Below are positions 1 to 9,823 of a stretch of DNA of 64,000 bases, piece by piece; within the stretch, counting starts at the first letter, position 1, and each line of letters begins with the position of its first letter. The notes under the pieces are model-generated. The model was not told the DNA's origin and did no database searches. It worked only from the letters and a program-made list of their open reading frames with translations. The DNA lies in assembly GCA_030052745.1 (NCBI GenBank), contig JANBVO010000028.1:372001-436000 (forward strand). Direction: 5' to 3'. The position numbers were made by a program, and so were the translations under genes. The stretch comes from Pleurostoma richardsiae. Its lineage: Eukaryota; Ascomycota; Sordariomycetes; Calosphaeriales; Pleurostomataceae.

Positions 1-2
1 CC

Positions 3-1181
3 GGCGACCCCCTCAGCCACACGCCCTCCTCGCCGTCTATGATCTACTTGAACCTGCTTATCCTTGAGGCGTCCTTGCGCGCGCAGTACCTCGAGCTGCG
101 CGCCCGCCGCCGGCACCACACCTTCTTCCTAACGCTGCTGAGCCTGTGGGTGCTCGGCTTCGGCTACGCGCTGTTTCTGGCCCCGCGCGAGGACGGCCGC
201 GGCGTCGGCGGCTCCGTGTACTGGGTGGTCGAGGTGACCGAGAAGGTGTGCTTCATGGGCGGCATCATCACGGCGATCCTCGTCTGGGGCACCGGCATAT
301 GGGAGCGTGGCATGCGCTGGCCGCGCCGGTGGTTCGGCGTGAGCAACAGAGGCCTGCGCGGGTTCAACTGCAAGCTGGTGGTGATTAAGCGGCCATGGTG
401 GGCCGAGGCGCTGTCCACCGTAGGCTTCTTCCTGACCTACGGCCTCTTCTCCAATAGCACCGGCTCCTCGTACCGCTACGTCGAGCCGTCCGTCCTGCAC
501 GAGGTCGAGAGGGAGCTCAACCTGTCGCGGCACGGCCACCAGCCGCTGCCCATCGTGAGTGAGGACGAGGAGCGCGGGGGCCATGAGGAGGACCTGGCAC
601 CGGGCGGCGACTACGTCAAGCTGCTGCTTCTGGCGAAGCCGTTCTCCCCCAACTTTAGAGAGAACTGGGAGCTCTATCGGACTGAGTACTGGGAGCGGGA
701 GAACGAGCGGCGGGCACTAATACGAGCCAAGCTGCACGAGCGCGACAGGAGGCTGCGCAGACAGTACGGTGGCTGGCTGTGGTGGCTGCCCTGGCGGGAG
801 CAGGTGGCCCTGCAAGCGGCGTCGGCTGAGAAGCACCATCACATGCTGGAGAAGGGCCACCACATGCGGCACAGCGTCGTGGAGAAGGAACACAGGCGGA
901 ATCGTAGCAGCAGCGTGCGTAGGGGTAGCATGTCGACGTCGGGATCCTCGCGGACCCCGACGCCGACCATTGAGGTGGAGGAAGGGCCCGGTGTCGGCGT
1001 GGCGCGTAGAGCCAGCACGGCGTCCAACGCTTCCGACAAGCGGAGGAAGAAGCTGTCGACGTCGGCGACCAGGCCGAGTAAGAGACCCGGCGTGGAGTCG
1101 CGGTCAGTGACGCCGGAGATCCCGTCCCCGCTGGCGAAGGAGAGCAGCTTTAGCAGCGTAGGCTCTGAGGGAGGGCGATGA
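3..1181 (+). CDS. spo7: Spo7-like regulatory subunit of the Nem1-Spo7 phosphatase (5' partial)
   Basis: The reading frame is already open at base 3, before the first ATG at 39, so the N-terminus lies outside the window. The visible part begins with the family-typical IYLNLLILEASLRAQYLEL segment. Two hydrophobic stretches follow (about residues 28-48 and 71-88 counted from the ATG at 39), consistent with the two membrane spans of Spo7. A basic, Ser-rich, probably disordered tail of about 110 residues ends at TGA 1179-1181. In yeast, Spo7 sits in the ER/nuclear membrane, binds the phosphatase Nem1 and activates it to dephosphorylate the lipin Pah1, which controls phospholipid synthesis and nuclear shape. 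The family call rests on the conserved N-terminal block and the paired membrane spans. The tail is not diagnostic. No intron is needed in the visible part. Confidence 0.82.
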   Translation, partial: GDPLSHTPSSPSMIYLNLLILEASLRAQYLELRARRRHHTFFLTLLSLWVLGFGYALFLAPREDGRGVGGSVYWVVEVTEKVCFMGGIITAILVWGTGIWERGMRWPRRWFGVSNRGLRGFNCKLVVIKRPWWAEALSTVGFFLTYGLFSNSTGSSYRYVEPSVLHEVERELNLSRHGHQPLPIVSEDEERGGHEEDLAPGGDYVKLLLLAKPFSPNFRENWELYRTEYWERENERRALIRAKLHERDRRLRRQYGGWLWWLPWREQVALQAASAEKHHHMLEKGHHMRHSVVEKEHRRNRSSSVRRGSMSTSGSSRTPTPTIEVEEGPGVGVARRASTASNASDKRRKKLSTSATRPSKRPGVESRSVTPEIPSPLAKESSFSSVGSEGGR

Positions 1182-2179
1182 GTCAGTTATATTGCAGGTC
1201 TCTTCGGTAGTACCACGCATGGCCTTTGGCGTCTAGCTACATGGACTGGATGGAATAGATGCATATCATAAAGTGGATTCTATACCCAGCTACTTCTAGC
1301 ACACGCATCCTACCTAGTCTGAAGATGGACCTCATTCTGTGTCCGATCTGAGGATTGACACTTTGATCCACATGTTTGCAGGCCTCAGGTTTGGCCTGCC
1401 CTTGTCTGCCAGTGAACAATATAAGGCACGTCACACTTCTGCGTGAAGTGCATATGATGGATCTGTATGGTCAGGTACCTATGGCGTATATCTCAGGCTG
1501 GCACTTGTAGGGCCCGGTAATAGTATGTACAGATACTTGCATTATGGGTTGTAATTAAAGGTAGCTTAGGGTACCTGCAAGGCAGTCGCTTTTCATCTCG
1601 TCATCAGTCTCTTGTGTTGAGGCTGCAGGAAAAAGGAAGGTACTGTCCATGCTCCCGTGGTTCTTGACAGCTAAGGCAGGTACAGAAAGAGTGCCTGTAC
1701 GTGCCCCTGAAAGGGCGGCTACGGCGCCACAAATTAGGGTGCCTTTACGCTATTTTAGCGGCAGATTGGCGCTGCAATCGCCAAACACGGGGCTTATCTC
1801 CGCTTCCTACGCCGAATCGCATTGGCCGGATCTCGAGCTTGCTCGACTTCAACCTCAGCTTCACCCGCGCGGCTTTTCACCTACCTGCTACCACGGCCCA
1901 CGACAGAGACAACCGTCATTGTTGGCCGACAGGCTCATGCCTCCGTGCGTCTCAGCCTCTCCTTCTTAAATCCACTTCTATGCGCCCGAGAACGACGTCG
2001 CCCGGTCTTCTTCAAATCTCTCCTCGGCTGTGCTTGAACGCTCTTTCCTTCATATGCGCAAACTCAGGCAGCCAAACCCAAAATAGCATCTGACTACGTC
2101 CACGAGACGAGGATCTCAACAGATCGCCAACCCTCTCCCTGCGACGTCCCAAGCATCATCAGCCTGACCTGAAGCCACG
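1182..2179. other. Intergenic spacer, Spo7 3' end to phosphatase-like gene promoter
   Basis: About 1 kb without a convincing gene. The last 200 bp are CT-rich and lead into the ATG at 2180, as expected for a fungal 5' leader. Short frames at 1649-2093 overlap each other and match no family I recognise. Confidence 0.6.
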
Positions 2180-3202
2180 ATGGACCTTGAAGAGTCTGGA
2201 TTTGTTTTTGGGACTTCTCGTCCTGCCGCCCCATATGTCAACCGTCCACCCAGCCCTCCTCACATCCACGTTCCGTCGGTGACGGCGGAGGGTATTTCAG
2301 CGATGCAAATCTCTCCTTCCTTTGACAATGTGGAGGACACGCTGCTTCTCACCAAGGAGGATCTCAGCATCATCACCCAGAACAAGCCCCAGGTTGCTCG
2401 TGAAGACTCTAAGCCCTGGGAGTACAAGCTACGCCGCACTGCCCAGCCAATCCTCGAGGACTGGCTCTACCTCGGCCCATCCAATGTCGCAAAGGATACG
2501 GCATTTCTCATGAAAGAGGGCATCACCATGCTCCTCGGCGCTCGAGATGCCCGCATGGCGGAGGCAAGACTGATGTCGGTGGAGAAGACGGCCAAGGAGC
2601 TGAACCTTGAGACTGCGTACATCGATGTGGCTGGCATCCAGGACCTCTCCAAGAACTTCGACGCCGCCGTGCGCAAGATCAACGATCACCTCCTCCGCGT
2701 TTACCGCAGCCAGGCTGTCCAGCACCCGCAGGCAGACTCTCAGCCGCAGGAGGGCCAAATCGTTATCGACACAGCCAACTTCAAGCGTGGCAAGGTGCTG
2801 GTCTATTGTGAGACGGGCAACGACCGCTCGGCTGCCGTCGTGGCCGCCTACATCATGAGCGTCTTTGGCATGGACCTCGTCCCCACTCTGCAGTTCATCG
2901 GCCTGCAGCGCTTCTGCACCAACTTTGACGATGAGACCAAGAACTGGCTCAACTCGTATGCCGGCATCCTACACGCCCGGCGCTCGGTAGCGATGGCCCA
3001 CCAGGAAGACGAGAATGCCATGGGCAGTCGGGGTCATGTCCCCCCGATGCCATCGCGGAAGCGCGATCTTGTGGACATGATGGGTCAGGATGAGAATGGA
3101 ATTACGGATGGAGATCCGGCCCACGACAGAGACAGATACCTGAACAGAGATCCCTTCGTCCCGTTCCTGGAGGACCCCGATGTCTCGATGGGAGGCAACT
3201 AA
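2180..3202 (+). CDS. Dual-specificity phosphatase-like (STYX-like) protein
   Basis: Single-exon gene for 340 residues. A DSP-type domain spans about residues 85-255. The P-loop reads VYCETGNDRS: Cys210 and Arg216 keep the C-x5-R spacing, but the His that normally precedes the catalytic Cys is Tyr209. Asp155, in the loop before the P-loop, could be the general acid. Animal STYX pseudophosphatases lose the Cys itself. Here the Cys is kept, so the protein may be a weak phosphatase or a phosphopeptide-binding module. The N-terminal 80 and C-terminal 80 residues look disordered; the C-terminal part is charged. The ATG at 2180 is the first in the frame and follows a pyrimidine-rich leader. The fold call is fairly sure; substrate and activity are unknown. 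Confidence 0.72.
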   Translation: MDLEESGFVFGTSRPAAPYVNRPPSPPHIHVPSVTAEGISAMQISPSFDNVEDTLLLTKEDLSIITQNKPQVAREDSKPWEYKLRRTAQPILEDWLYLGPSNVAKDTAFLMKEGITMLLGARDARMAEARLMSVEKTAKELNLETAYIDVAGIQDLSKNFDAAVRKINDHLLRVYRSQAVQHPQADSQPQEGQIVIDTANFKRGKVLVYCETGNDRSAAVVAAYIMSVFGMDLVPTLQFIGLQRFCTNFDDETKNWLNSYAGILHARRSVAMAHQEDENAMGSRGHVPPMPSRKRDLVDMMGQDENGITDGDPAHDRDRYLNRDPFVPFLEDPDVSMGGN

Positions 3203-4604
3203 GTACTTTTGTGCTTGGTATAACGACGGTCAGCATGGACTGGAGTTTGTTCTCTCTAGGCCAGCTTTCGCGTATCGGCTACTCGTCTAGGGTCCGTCGG
3301 TGGTCGGTTCGTTCGGAGTTATGGGAGTCATGCAGGAACATATACCCCACGGCACAGGCACTTCCGTATTTGCTTTACGCTTGATTCTGGAACTGGTGGC
3401 GTGTACGATAGAATCAATTAGGTCCCTCTGAGTAGTATCCCGAGGGTATCCCATGTTGCCCCAGAGTATCAGATACGTTGATCGTATACCAGCTGCCCTC
3501 ACGTATAGTCACCTAGAACCAGCTTGTTACCAGCGTGTTCATAGTGTGGGCCTCAGCGCTTGTAGAACCCATCGACCACGATGTAGATCGTGGTCCTGGA
3601 TGCAAGACGCTATAAATCTGCCACACTTGGAGAATCGCCAGTGCCTCTTCAGGAGCCTGTTCAGTGCCGACCTCATCGTCTTCGTTCTCGTCCGTACGGT
3701 CGACCTGTCACCCTGCTCTCCCTGCCTATAACTTCATCCTATCGCACTCCGCGTCATCCAGTTCTTGTGCTTAGATAAGTTCCTGAACCTCGCCGTCGTC
3801 TCCACTCAATGCCTTTCTGGCCGGCCCAGCGCAACTTTCATACACCCCTTGCGCCTCTTGCCTTTTCCCAAAAGCATACTGAAATGGAACTCTCGGCCTA
3901 GAAGGCAGAAGGAATTATTCATGGCGCTGAGTTTTGCTAGGAGCTCACATACACTGCAGAACAGTCTTTACAGTAGAGTAAGCTGCTAGTGTATCAAGTA
4001 AAATGTAGCAGCGATTGCGGAATAGCCATGAGAGCGGGATGTTCATGAATAGTATACCATGAGACTAGCATCCTCTTTGGAACGGAATGTTTGGGTGGGC
4101 TGTTTGTCAAAGTACCGAGGATGTTCGTGTTCAATAAGATGTCCGTTACAGCAGCATGGTGCTTATAGCAAGACATCTATTCCACTACCATAACAGCAAC
4201 ACTGTTATGAGCAGTATAGAGGCTAAATCCAGTTTCTAGACTAGAATTCAGCAAATTCTTAGTTAGTCTACAATAGGGACGAGAAGTGACGAAGCTCAAA
4301 CATTGTCCCGTAGATCATAAAGGGTACTTATGCATACTTCGCAACCTTAACTAGCAGAAGTTCACAACTAGGCAACGCCAGAGGATTTAACGCCAAAGGT
4401 TCCCAGACCAAGAAGCTTACATCCAATCACATGGGTTTCTGCGATGTTTTATAGGACAATGGGAGTTGAAGGGCCCGTCTTTTGTCTAGAGAATTATGCA
4501 GATACAAGCCAAGTGAACCCCCCTTTGACGACCTTCTCACCTTGCAATCACTCGATGACCACCTGAGAATTCTGAGTTTTTGGTGACCCAAGATAATTTA
4601 TTTT
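3203..4604. other. AT-rich intergenic spacer
   Basis: 1.4 kb, clearly more AT-rich than the flanking exons, with only short overlapping frames on both strands. I see no gene, RNA or repeat that I can support. Confidence 0.6.
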
Positions 4605-4790
4605 GTGCGTCCCTTCCGCCGCCTTCCGTGCCTTTCCCCCCGCGTGTTTATTTGCACTCACCGCCCGCGACGAGCGCGTTGCTCTCTTTTTCCTCCCACG
4701 CGGGCAACAAGGGAACCGCCGCTCCCTCTCTCCACTCCCAAACAGCCAAACAAACCGCCCAAGAATGCCGCCGGTTCCTCACACAGCGGC

Positions 4791-5582
4791 ATGCGACATC
4801 CCATGCGTCTAAGAGAGTCATCCCAGATCCAAGTTCCTGCCCGCTACAGGTCTGACTTTGAACTCTACGGTAAGCCTAGTCCTGCCGTCTCCAGAGTCTG
4901 GCAGTCGCGGCCAGCGTTCAATAAAGACCTTGCTCGACATTGTGCGTTCCCGACTCTAGACGAGCCTTACGAGGGAGAGGCACCGTCACGCCTGCGCCTT
5001 GCCGCAGCACAAGCATCCAAACAGAACGAACAGGGCGATTCACATACAGAAGACATGCCGAGCTCCCCAGAGAAGATGCCGCGGCAGCTCCCCGCTGCAT
5101 CGAATGGGCAGCAGAGAGCCGCGACCGCGACGATTCCAGTGAAACCGAGAGGAGCGGTTCGTAGCCGGCCTCAAAAGTATAACAGATTCAGCGGCATAAT
5201 GATCTTGCCACCTGTCCGGCGTCGTTTTTATAACGGGCCGTATGATTATGTGCCTCCCGACAATACAGCAGCTCAGAGCAGCGCACCACTGCGCGAATCG
5301 GCTCCCATTAACGATGCACCCTCGGAATCAGCTCCCGTTGACGATGCACCTGTTGAACCGGCTCCCGTTAACGACGCACCTGTCGAGCCGGCTCCCATCA
5401 ACTACGTACCCTTCCAACCGGCTCCCGTTGATGATGTACCATTCGAATCGGCTCCCGTGACCGGTGTACCCTTCGAATCGGCTGCCGTTAACGATGTCCC
5501 TTTCGAATCGGCTCCTGCTACGGTTGGACCTTTCGAATCGGCGCCCATTATTGATGCAGCCTTCTGTCAGCCAGCAGAGTAG
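4791..5582 (+). pseudogene. Upstream half of a low-complexity frame, ended by TAG at 5580
   Basis: The frame is open from at least 4605; its first ATG is at 4791 (another at 4803). It encodes about 263 residues: a basic, Pro/Ser-rich stretch and then nine imperfect 10-residue repeats of the type SAPVNDVPFE (5298-5570), ending at TAG 5580-5582. Three facts suggest this is coding sequence. The repeat unit is 30 bp and stays in frame. Variation within it mostly looks like codon-level change. The next large frame (5652-8576) is in exactly the same phase, with 23 open codons between the TAG and its ATG. I therefore regard this as the front part of the same gene, separated by a nonsense codon, read through, or bridged by an intron I could not place. 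No simple GT-AG intron across the TAG restores the frame. Function unknown. Confidence 0.45.
5298..5570 (+). repeat. 30-bp coding minisatellite, about nine copies
   Basis: Tandem 30-bp units encoding decapeptides: SAPINDAPSE, SAPVDDAPVE, PAPVNDAPVE, PAPINYVPFQ, PAPVDDVPFE, SAPVTGVPFE, SAAVNDVPFE, SAPATVGPFE and a last incomplete unit. Later copies share a PFES junction. No indel breaks the 30-bp register. Confidence 0.85.
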
Positions 5583-5651
5583 GACCCTGACGCCGATGAT
5601 GAAGACTCGTCTCCTGAACCCGAAGCCGAAGCAGCTCAGCCTTACCCTGGT

Positions 5652-8576
5652 ATGGCTTCTGTAAGTGCAAGGTCCTCTAGAATATCAAAGTTCATTGAAC
5701 TGACAGGAACCAAGCGTCCTGAGACAGAGTGGTCAAAGCTGGATTTCATGACGCAACTGGCGATCATAAAGACAATGACTGATACGCACAGCTTCATCGG
5801 AACTACAACGCGCCTTGCACTTCGGGCAGACGAGATACTGCTGTTCATCCAGACCTACTTGTCAGTCAAGCGTCACGATGATGCTTTCCCGCGTGACCTA
5901 AAAGCAGGTTCCAAAGAGGAGTTCCTGGATGAGCCCGAGGACCTATTCGAGTTTTCAGAGTTCGTCCACATTGATGAGGATGAGCCAAAATATCCCCCGC
6001 CGCCAGACAACTATCCAAGTGCCCAGCAGAGCGAGAGTCAACAGGCTGACAACCAACAAGCCGCTGGTCGGGGACCCTGCGACCATGAGGACCTGCACCT
6101 CAAGGTGCCGGAGTGCGATTCGGAAGCCTTGTTGCACGCCAGTGAATGCTCCGCACTGACGCAGAGCGAGCGGACTACCGCAGAGCAGATCATGGCTCAT
6201 ATCGACTTGCAGAGAGTGTACGGTTGGCTGTGCAACATCATCAATAACCTCGTCTACCATGACGGAAACGCTCCTCGAACCATCACGAAGCTTGTCGACA
6301 TCCTGGTCGAGACTATCCAGGTCAGGACTGTTAACGCCAATGAGACTCTTGACAAGTACTTTGTCCATGCTCTCGCGGTTGCCCTTTACTTCAAATTATT
6401 GGGAGTGCGTGCCCAGCAGAAAATCGGCGACATCTTCATCCGAGATCTTGTCCGCCGCGTGGTCCGAGAGCTAGAGGGTCCTCGGGAAGTCTTGTCCCCC
6501 CCGTACAAGAATATAGAACGCGGAAGGACGTTCCTACAGTCCTTGGGACTGGGTCATTTCGCCGACAAGCTCAACGAGGATGAAGCTTATAATGGCGAGA
6601 TTCCCACCCTTTGTGTCAACTGGGAGGTTTATGAGATGACTAGCGTCCCGGCGGTATTGGTTAATGTGCAGACCCAGGAGGAAGAGCTCAAGATCGACCC
6701 TCGTCTCCTGCATTTACAGCCATCTGACGGCTTTGGCGATGTTCCAGGTGAATTTGCCCGGTTCTATCTCACGGGGCTTCTGGCTCATAATGGTTTATCT
6801 TCTCCAGGGCATGTGTTCAGCAATCCTGACAGTCACCCTCCTTCCGCCGGCGTCATTCCCGACGCAACATCGGTGCCTTCAAACATGGTCGACATCACCG
6901 AGGACACCCTAGCCTCGTATGAAATGCAGGAGCAGTACCTTCAGCCTCAGGCCACGAGCAGTCCTACTTCAGTTGTCCATTCGAGTCTGAGCCCTCAAGA
7001 AATCCAACCTCATCCCACGTCAACTGCTCCTGTTGATTTCCAACCCTATCCGAGCACTCAGGAAATTCAACCTCATTCCACGACGACTGCTCCTGCTTGT
7101 TTCCAGCACCACTTGAGCAGCGAACAACCTCAAGCCCAGGCCACGATGGCTGTCCCTCCTGCTGACGAGTCGAGCATCGTCGCTCATCAAATTCAGTCCG
7201 AGGCCACGATAAGTGCTCCTGCAGCTGTCCAGCCGCCTGCGAGCGCCCACCCGACTCAACCTCAGGCGATCAGCGCCCATGTGCCTCAACACCAGCCCGA
7301 GATCAGCGCTCCTCCCGCGTCGTCGCAGCTAAGCGTTCATCATCGTCAGCGTCAGGCCATGGTCAGCACTCAACAGCCTCAGCCCGATGCCGCGATGAGC
7401 CCTCCTACTGTTGTCCCAAGTGGTGTGAGCGCAAACGTAATCGCACATCAACGCCACCAGCAGACCATGACGAATGCCTACCAGCCTCAGCGCCAGGCTG
7501 CGACCAGCGCTCCTGATCCTGCCACGCTGAGCCTGAGCGCTCGCGTCGCCCTTGTCAAGAATCATATTCAGAATAACCTGAAGTCGCAGCCTGCCGTCTT
7601 TCGTGCTTTGTTCCCTCAGGATCACCCCGGTGCCGTTCCGCCCTCGCGAGGCACGCGGCAGCAGGCCGTGCACATCAAGAAATCTCTCAAGTTGGGAGCT
7701 AAGTTCGGCATAGATGACAGACTTCTCGCGGCCCTGTTTCCGGTTGAAATCCCTCCTATCGGCACGAAGCAGCCCCAAGACCAGGCTCCGTCCTCGGCCT
7801 CGAACTCGTCTGTTGCCAGCATGTCGCCCACTGCCAGCATGTCGCCTGCTCCGCAGAGGCAGACCACCGCTTCGGGATTCACGACTCTACCCAATGCTGG
7901 AACTGCACAGCCGAGTTCAGCCACATGGGATTCATTTGGACCCCTCCCCTTGAAATCGGAGGTGGCACCTTTCGGAACTCGTTACTCCAGGCCTACTCTG
8001 CAGCACGCTTATCCTTCAGCGACAGCAATGGCCAATGCACAAAGCCACGTGGCCGCGAGACTTCAGGCGCCATTCACCACTGGATATGCACCGGCCCCAA
8101 TCTATGAGACAGCTGTGGCACGCACACCGGCCAGCACCACGTACGCGCGGCCCACGTCCAGCAATCGTCCAGCTGATACCGGAAATTTCGCTCGTCCTCT
8201 TGCGCCGCACGCTGCCCTGCCTCCGCTGGCCCCGGCTCCAGGCGTCCACTCCAAATACTCCCAGAATTACGCTGCCGCGTCCCAAGTCAAGCCGCACAGC
8301 GATGTCCAGCAGGCTCATGCGGCGCCATCGGCCGGCCCAGGAGTCCAGGAGAGCGTTGGCCCAAGCCAGGGATTTGCGTCCGCGCAGGTGACAGAGTCTG
8401 ATACAGGAGGTTCGGCCAGCGAGTGGGATGCTCACCCCGCGGACGGCCCGCAAGACGACGAGGACGAGGACCCGTCCTACGATCCTCTCGCCCCGCATGG
8501 CCGGAAGCGAAGCGGCGGACACGGCAACAACTCGCCCGCCAAGAGAATCCGCGGACGCCCCCGCAAGAGCGACTAA
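5652..8576 (+). CDS. Large low-complexity protein with a C-terminal AT-hook
   Basis: A 974-residue frame from ATG 5652 to TAA at 8574-8576. Residues 1-110 and about 170-340 look globular and helical, with an acidic Pro-rich link between them. I recognise no family there. Residues about 430-640 are degenerate Gln/Pro/Ser/Ala-rich repeats. Two short helices end in the related motifs RALFP and AALFP (about residues 655 and 696). The protein ends with an acidic patch and a basic tail, KRIRGRPRKSD, whose core GRP flanked by basic residues is an AT-hook for the minor groove of AT-rich DNA. A nuclear, chromatin-linked role is an inference from that tail. The same frame extends upstream past one TAG (5580), so the true N-terminus is uncertain. 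A GTAAGT at 5661 resembles a splice donor, but the nearest acceptor would shift the frame. Confidence 0.6.
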   Translation: MASVSARSSRISKFIELTGTKRPETEWSKLDFMTQLAIIKTMTDTHSFIGTTTRLALRADEILLFIQTYLSVKRHDDAFPRDLKAGSKEEFLDEPEDLFEFSEFVHIDEDEPKYPPPPDNYPSAQQSESQQADNQQAAGRGPCDHEDLHLKVPECDSEALLHASECSALTQSERTTAEQIMAHIDLQRVYGWLCNIINNLVYHDGNAPRTITKLVDILVETIQVRTVNANETLDKYFVHALAVALYFKLLGVRAQQKIGDIFIRDLVRRVVRELEGPREVLSPPYKNIERGRTFLQSLGLGHFADKLNEDEAYNGEIPTLCVNWEVYEMTSVPAVLVNVQTQEEELKIDPRLLHLQPSDGFGDVPGEFARFYLTGLLAHNGLSSPGHVFSNPDSHPPSAGVIPDATSVPSNMVDITEDTLASYEMQEQYLQPQATSSPTSVVHSSLSPQEIQPHPTSTAPVDFQPYPSTQEIQPHSTTTAPACFQHHLSSEQPQAQATMAVPPADESSIVAHQIQSEATISAPAAVQPPASAHPTQPQAISAHVPQHQPEISAPPASSQLSVHHRQRQAMVSTQQPQPDAAMSPPTVVPSGVSANVIAHQRHQQTMTNAYQPQRQAATSAPDPATLSLSARVALVKNHIQNNLKSQPAVFRALFPQDHPGAVPPSRGTRQQAVHIKKSLKLGAKFGIDDRLLAALFPVEIPPIGTKQPQDQAPSSASNSSVASMSPTASMSPAPQRQTTASGFTTLPNAGTAQPSSATWDSFGPLPLKSEVAPFGTRYSRPTLQHAYPSATAMANAQSHVAARLQAPFTTGYAPAPIYETAVARTPASTTYARPTSSNRPADTGNFARPLAPHAALPPLAPAPGVHSKYSQNYAAASQVKPHSDVQQAHAAPSAGPGVQESVGPSQGFASAQVTESDTGGSASEWDAHPADGPQDDEDEDPSYDPLAPHGRKRSGGHGNNSPAKRIRGRPRKSD

Positions 8577-8779
8577 GTTCGCGACGTTCCATCGATTGTA
8601 TTGTGTCCATGGCTTGGGAAGTGCCTGGACGAGCAGGTAAGCTACACACATCCACGTCTCCGGAGGTCAACAGACGAAGCTAACCAGTGTCATGGGCTAG
8701 GATCTTCTCGCCTATCGAAAATCTTGCGTTCCAATCGATGTTGTCACCAAATCTTTCCACATGTTCGAGTTACCACCGC

Positions 8780-9163
8780 TCTCTTTAAGGTAATCTTCAA
8801 GGTTACTAGAGAGCCCGTCATCGGCCGGTTCTTCACAACGAACCTCAAGGTTGCCCAGCAGTTGCCTCAGTAGCTTCCCCAATTTCAGGTCACTGGACAG
8901 TGCTTCATCATTTCCATTTCAGCACAGCCTGTTCTTCCAAGTGGTCTTCAAGATCACTAGGCAGTGCCATCGTCTCCATTTCAGCAAATCCTGGTCATTA
9001 AGGTGGTCTTCAAGGTCACTAGACAGTGCTTCATTAGCCCCTTCCAGCAATCGCCGGTTCTTTAAGGTGATCTTATAGGTCATCAGACCGTGCTGCAGCA
9101 CCTCCCTTAATCACGGCCAGTTCTTCAAGGCAATCTTCAAGATCACCAGACAGTGCCCACTGG
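8780..9163. repeat. 63-bp minisatellite
   Basis: Well-preserved units start at 8932, 8995, 9058 and 9121, exactly 63 bp apart. Each begins TTCTTnAAGGTGGTCTTCAA or close to it, continues with GnTCACTAGACAGTGC, and ends near CAGCAAnnCCnGG. More degenerate and partial copies occupy 8780-8931. The unit is a multiple of three, so short frames run through it on both strands, but none has protein-like composition. Confidence 0.85.
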
Positions 9164-9189
9164 AGGAAAGTGTCGGGGCTCGCAAATCG

Positions 9190-9230
9190 GAATCACCAGG
9201 AAATCACCAGGAAATCGCCAGGGAAATCGG
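9190..9230. repeat. Short tandem repeat AAATCACCAGG
   Basis: Three to four diverged copies of an 11-bp unit (AATCACCAGG, AAATCACCAGG, AAATCGCCAGG, then a partial GAAATCGG). The same GATCACCAGA words occur in the 63-bp minisatellite just upstream, so it may derive from it. Confidence 0.6.
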
Positions 9231-9470
9231 CAGCAATGACCTAGCATGGCCATCGAAAGTTGTCCTTGGGGTACAAACGGGCGGAATGCACAACGTTGCC
9301 ACTTGGAACGGACTTTGATGGATACATGGAGGGACAGAAACGGTTTCCCTAGGATAGTGCATAAGTGATTAATTTCAATGAAACCTTGTAAAATAGCATC
9401 ATACGTGCCTATGTATTCCGTGAGGTAAACGTCTAAGTGAGGCTCTGTGGTTCCTCCCCCGAGGTGGAAT

Positions 9471-9510
9471 ATAATTAACTACCTAGGTACCTAGGTAGTT
9501 GGTTATCTGA
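9471..9510. repeat. Palindrome centred on CCTAGGTACCTAGG
   Basis: Bases 9477-9500 are a perfect 24-nt palindrome. Extending outward to 9471-9506, the arms still pair except at two mismatches. It lies about 325 bp upstream of the end3 ATG. Confidence 0.8.
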
Positions 9511-9823
9511 GACATGGGGGGCCTGATAAAGATCCTTCTGCACGGGCCACCACGGACTGTCGTAATGCCACGCCGTCAGCCTTCTGTGGCTTAGCTTCAT
9601 TGTCCGTACACCAAACTACGGAGTAGACGGAGCTTCCAGTCCCAGTTCCATCGAGGTCGCCGGATCCCGAGTGTATACAGAGCGCCTTCGAGCCGGTTGC
9701 TATCACAGATTAGCAATATCTTGCGGCTTCAGGATTGCTAGAACACCATATCCACCACCGCAGTCACCGCCGAACCAACCTCCGTCCTTCCCTCGAAAGC
9801 CGTACCTTCGGCCCAACATCACG

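Larger units (their letters stand above)
8577..9823. other. Intergenic spacer with tandem repeats and a palindrome
   Basis: 1.25 kb between the AT-hook gene and end3. It holds a 63-bp minisatellite (8780-9163), a short 11-bp repeat (9190-9230) and a palindrome (9471-9510), listed separately. The last 150 bp are a CT/CCA-rich leader before the end3 ATG. Confidence 0.7.

Noticed and set aside
5661-5706. GTAAGT...CTGACAG as a 46-nt intron at the start of the AT-hook frame
   Set aside because: The donor is perfect, but removal shifts the frame (46 nt) and destroys the long open frame. The sequence also reads as ordinary coding.
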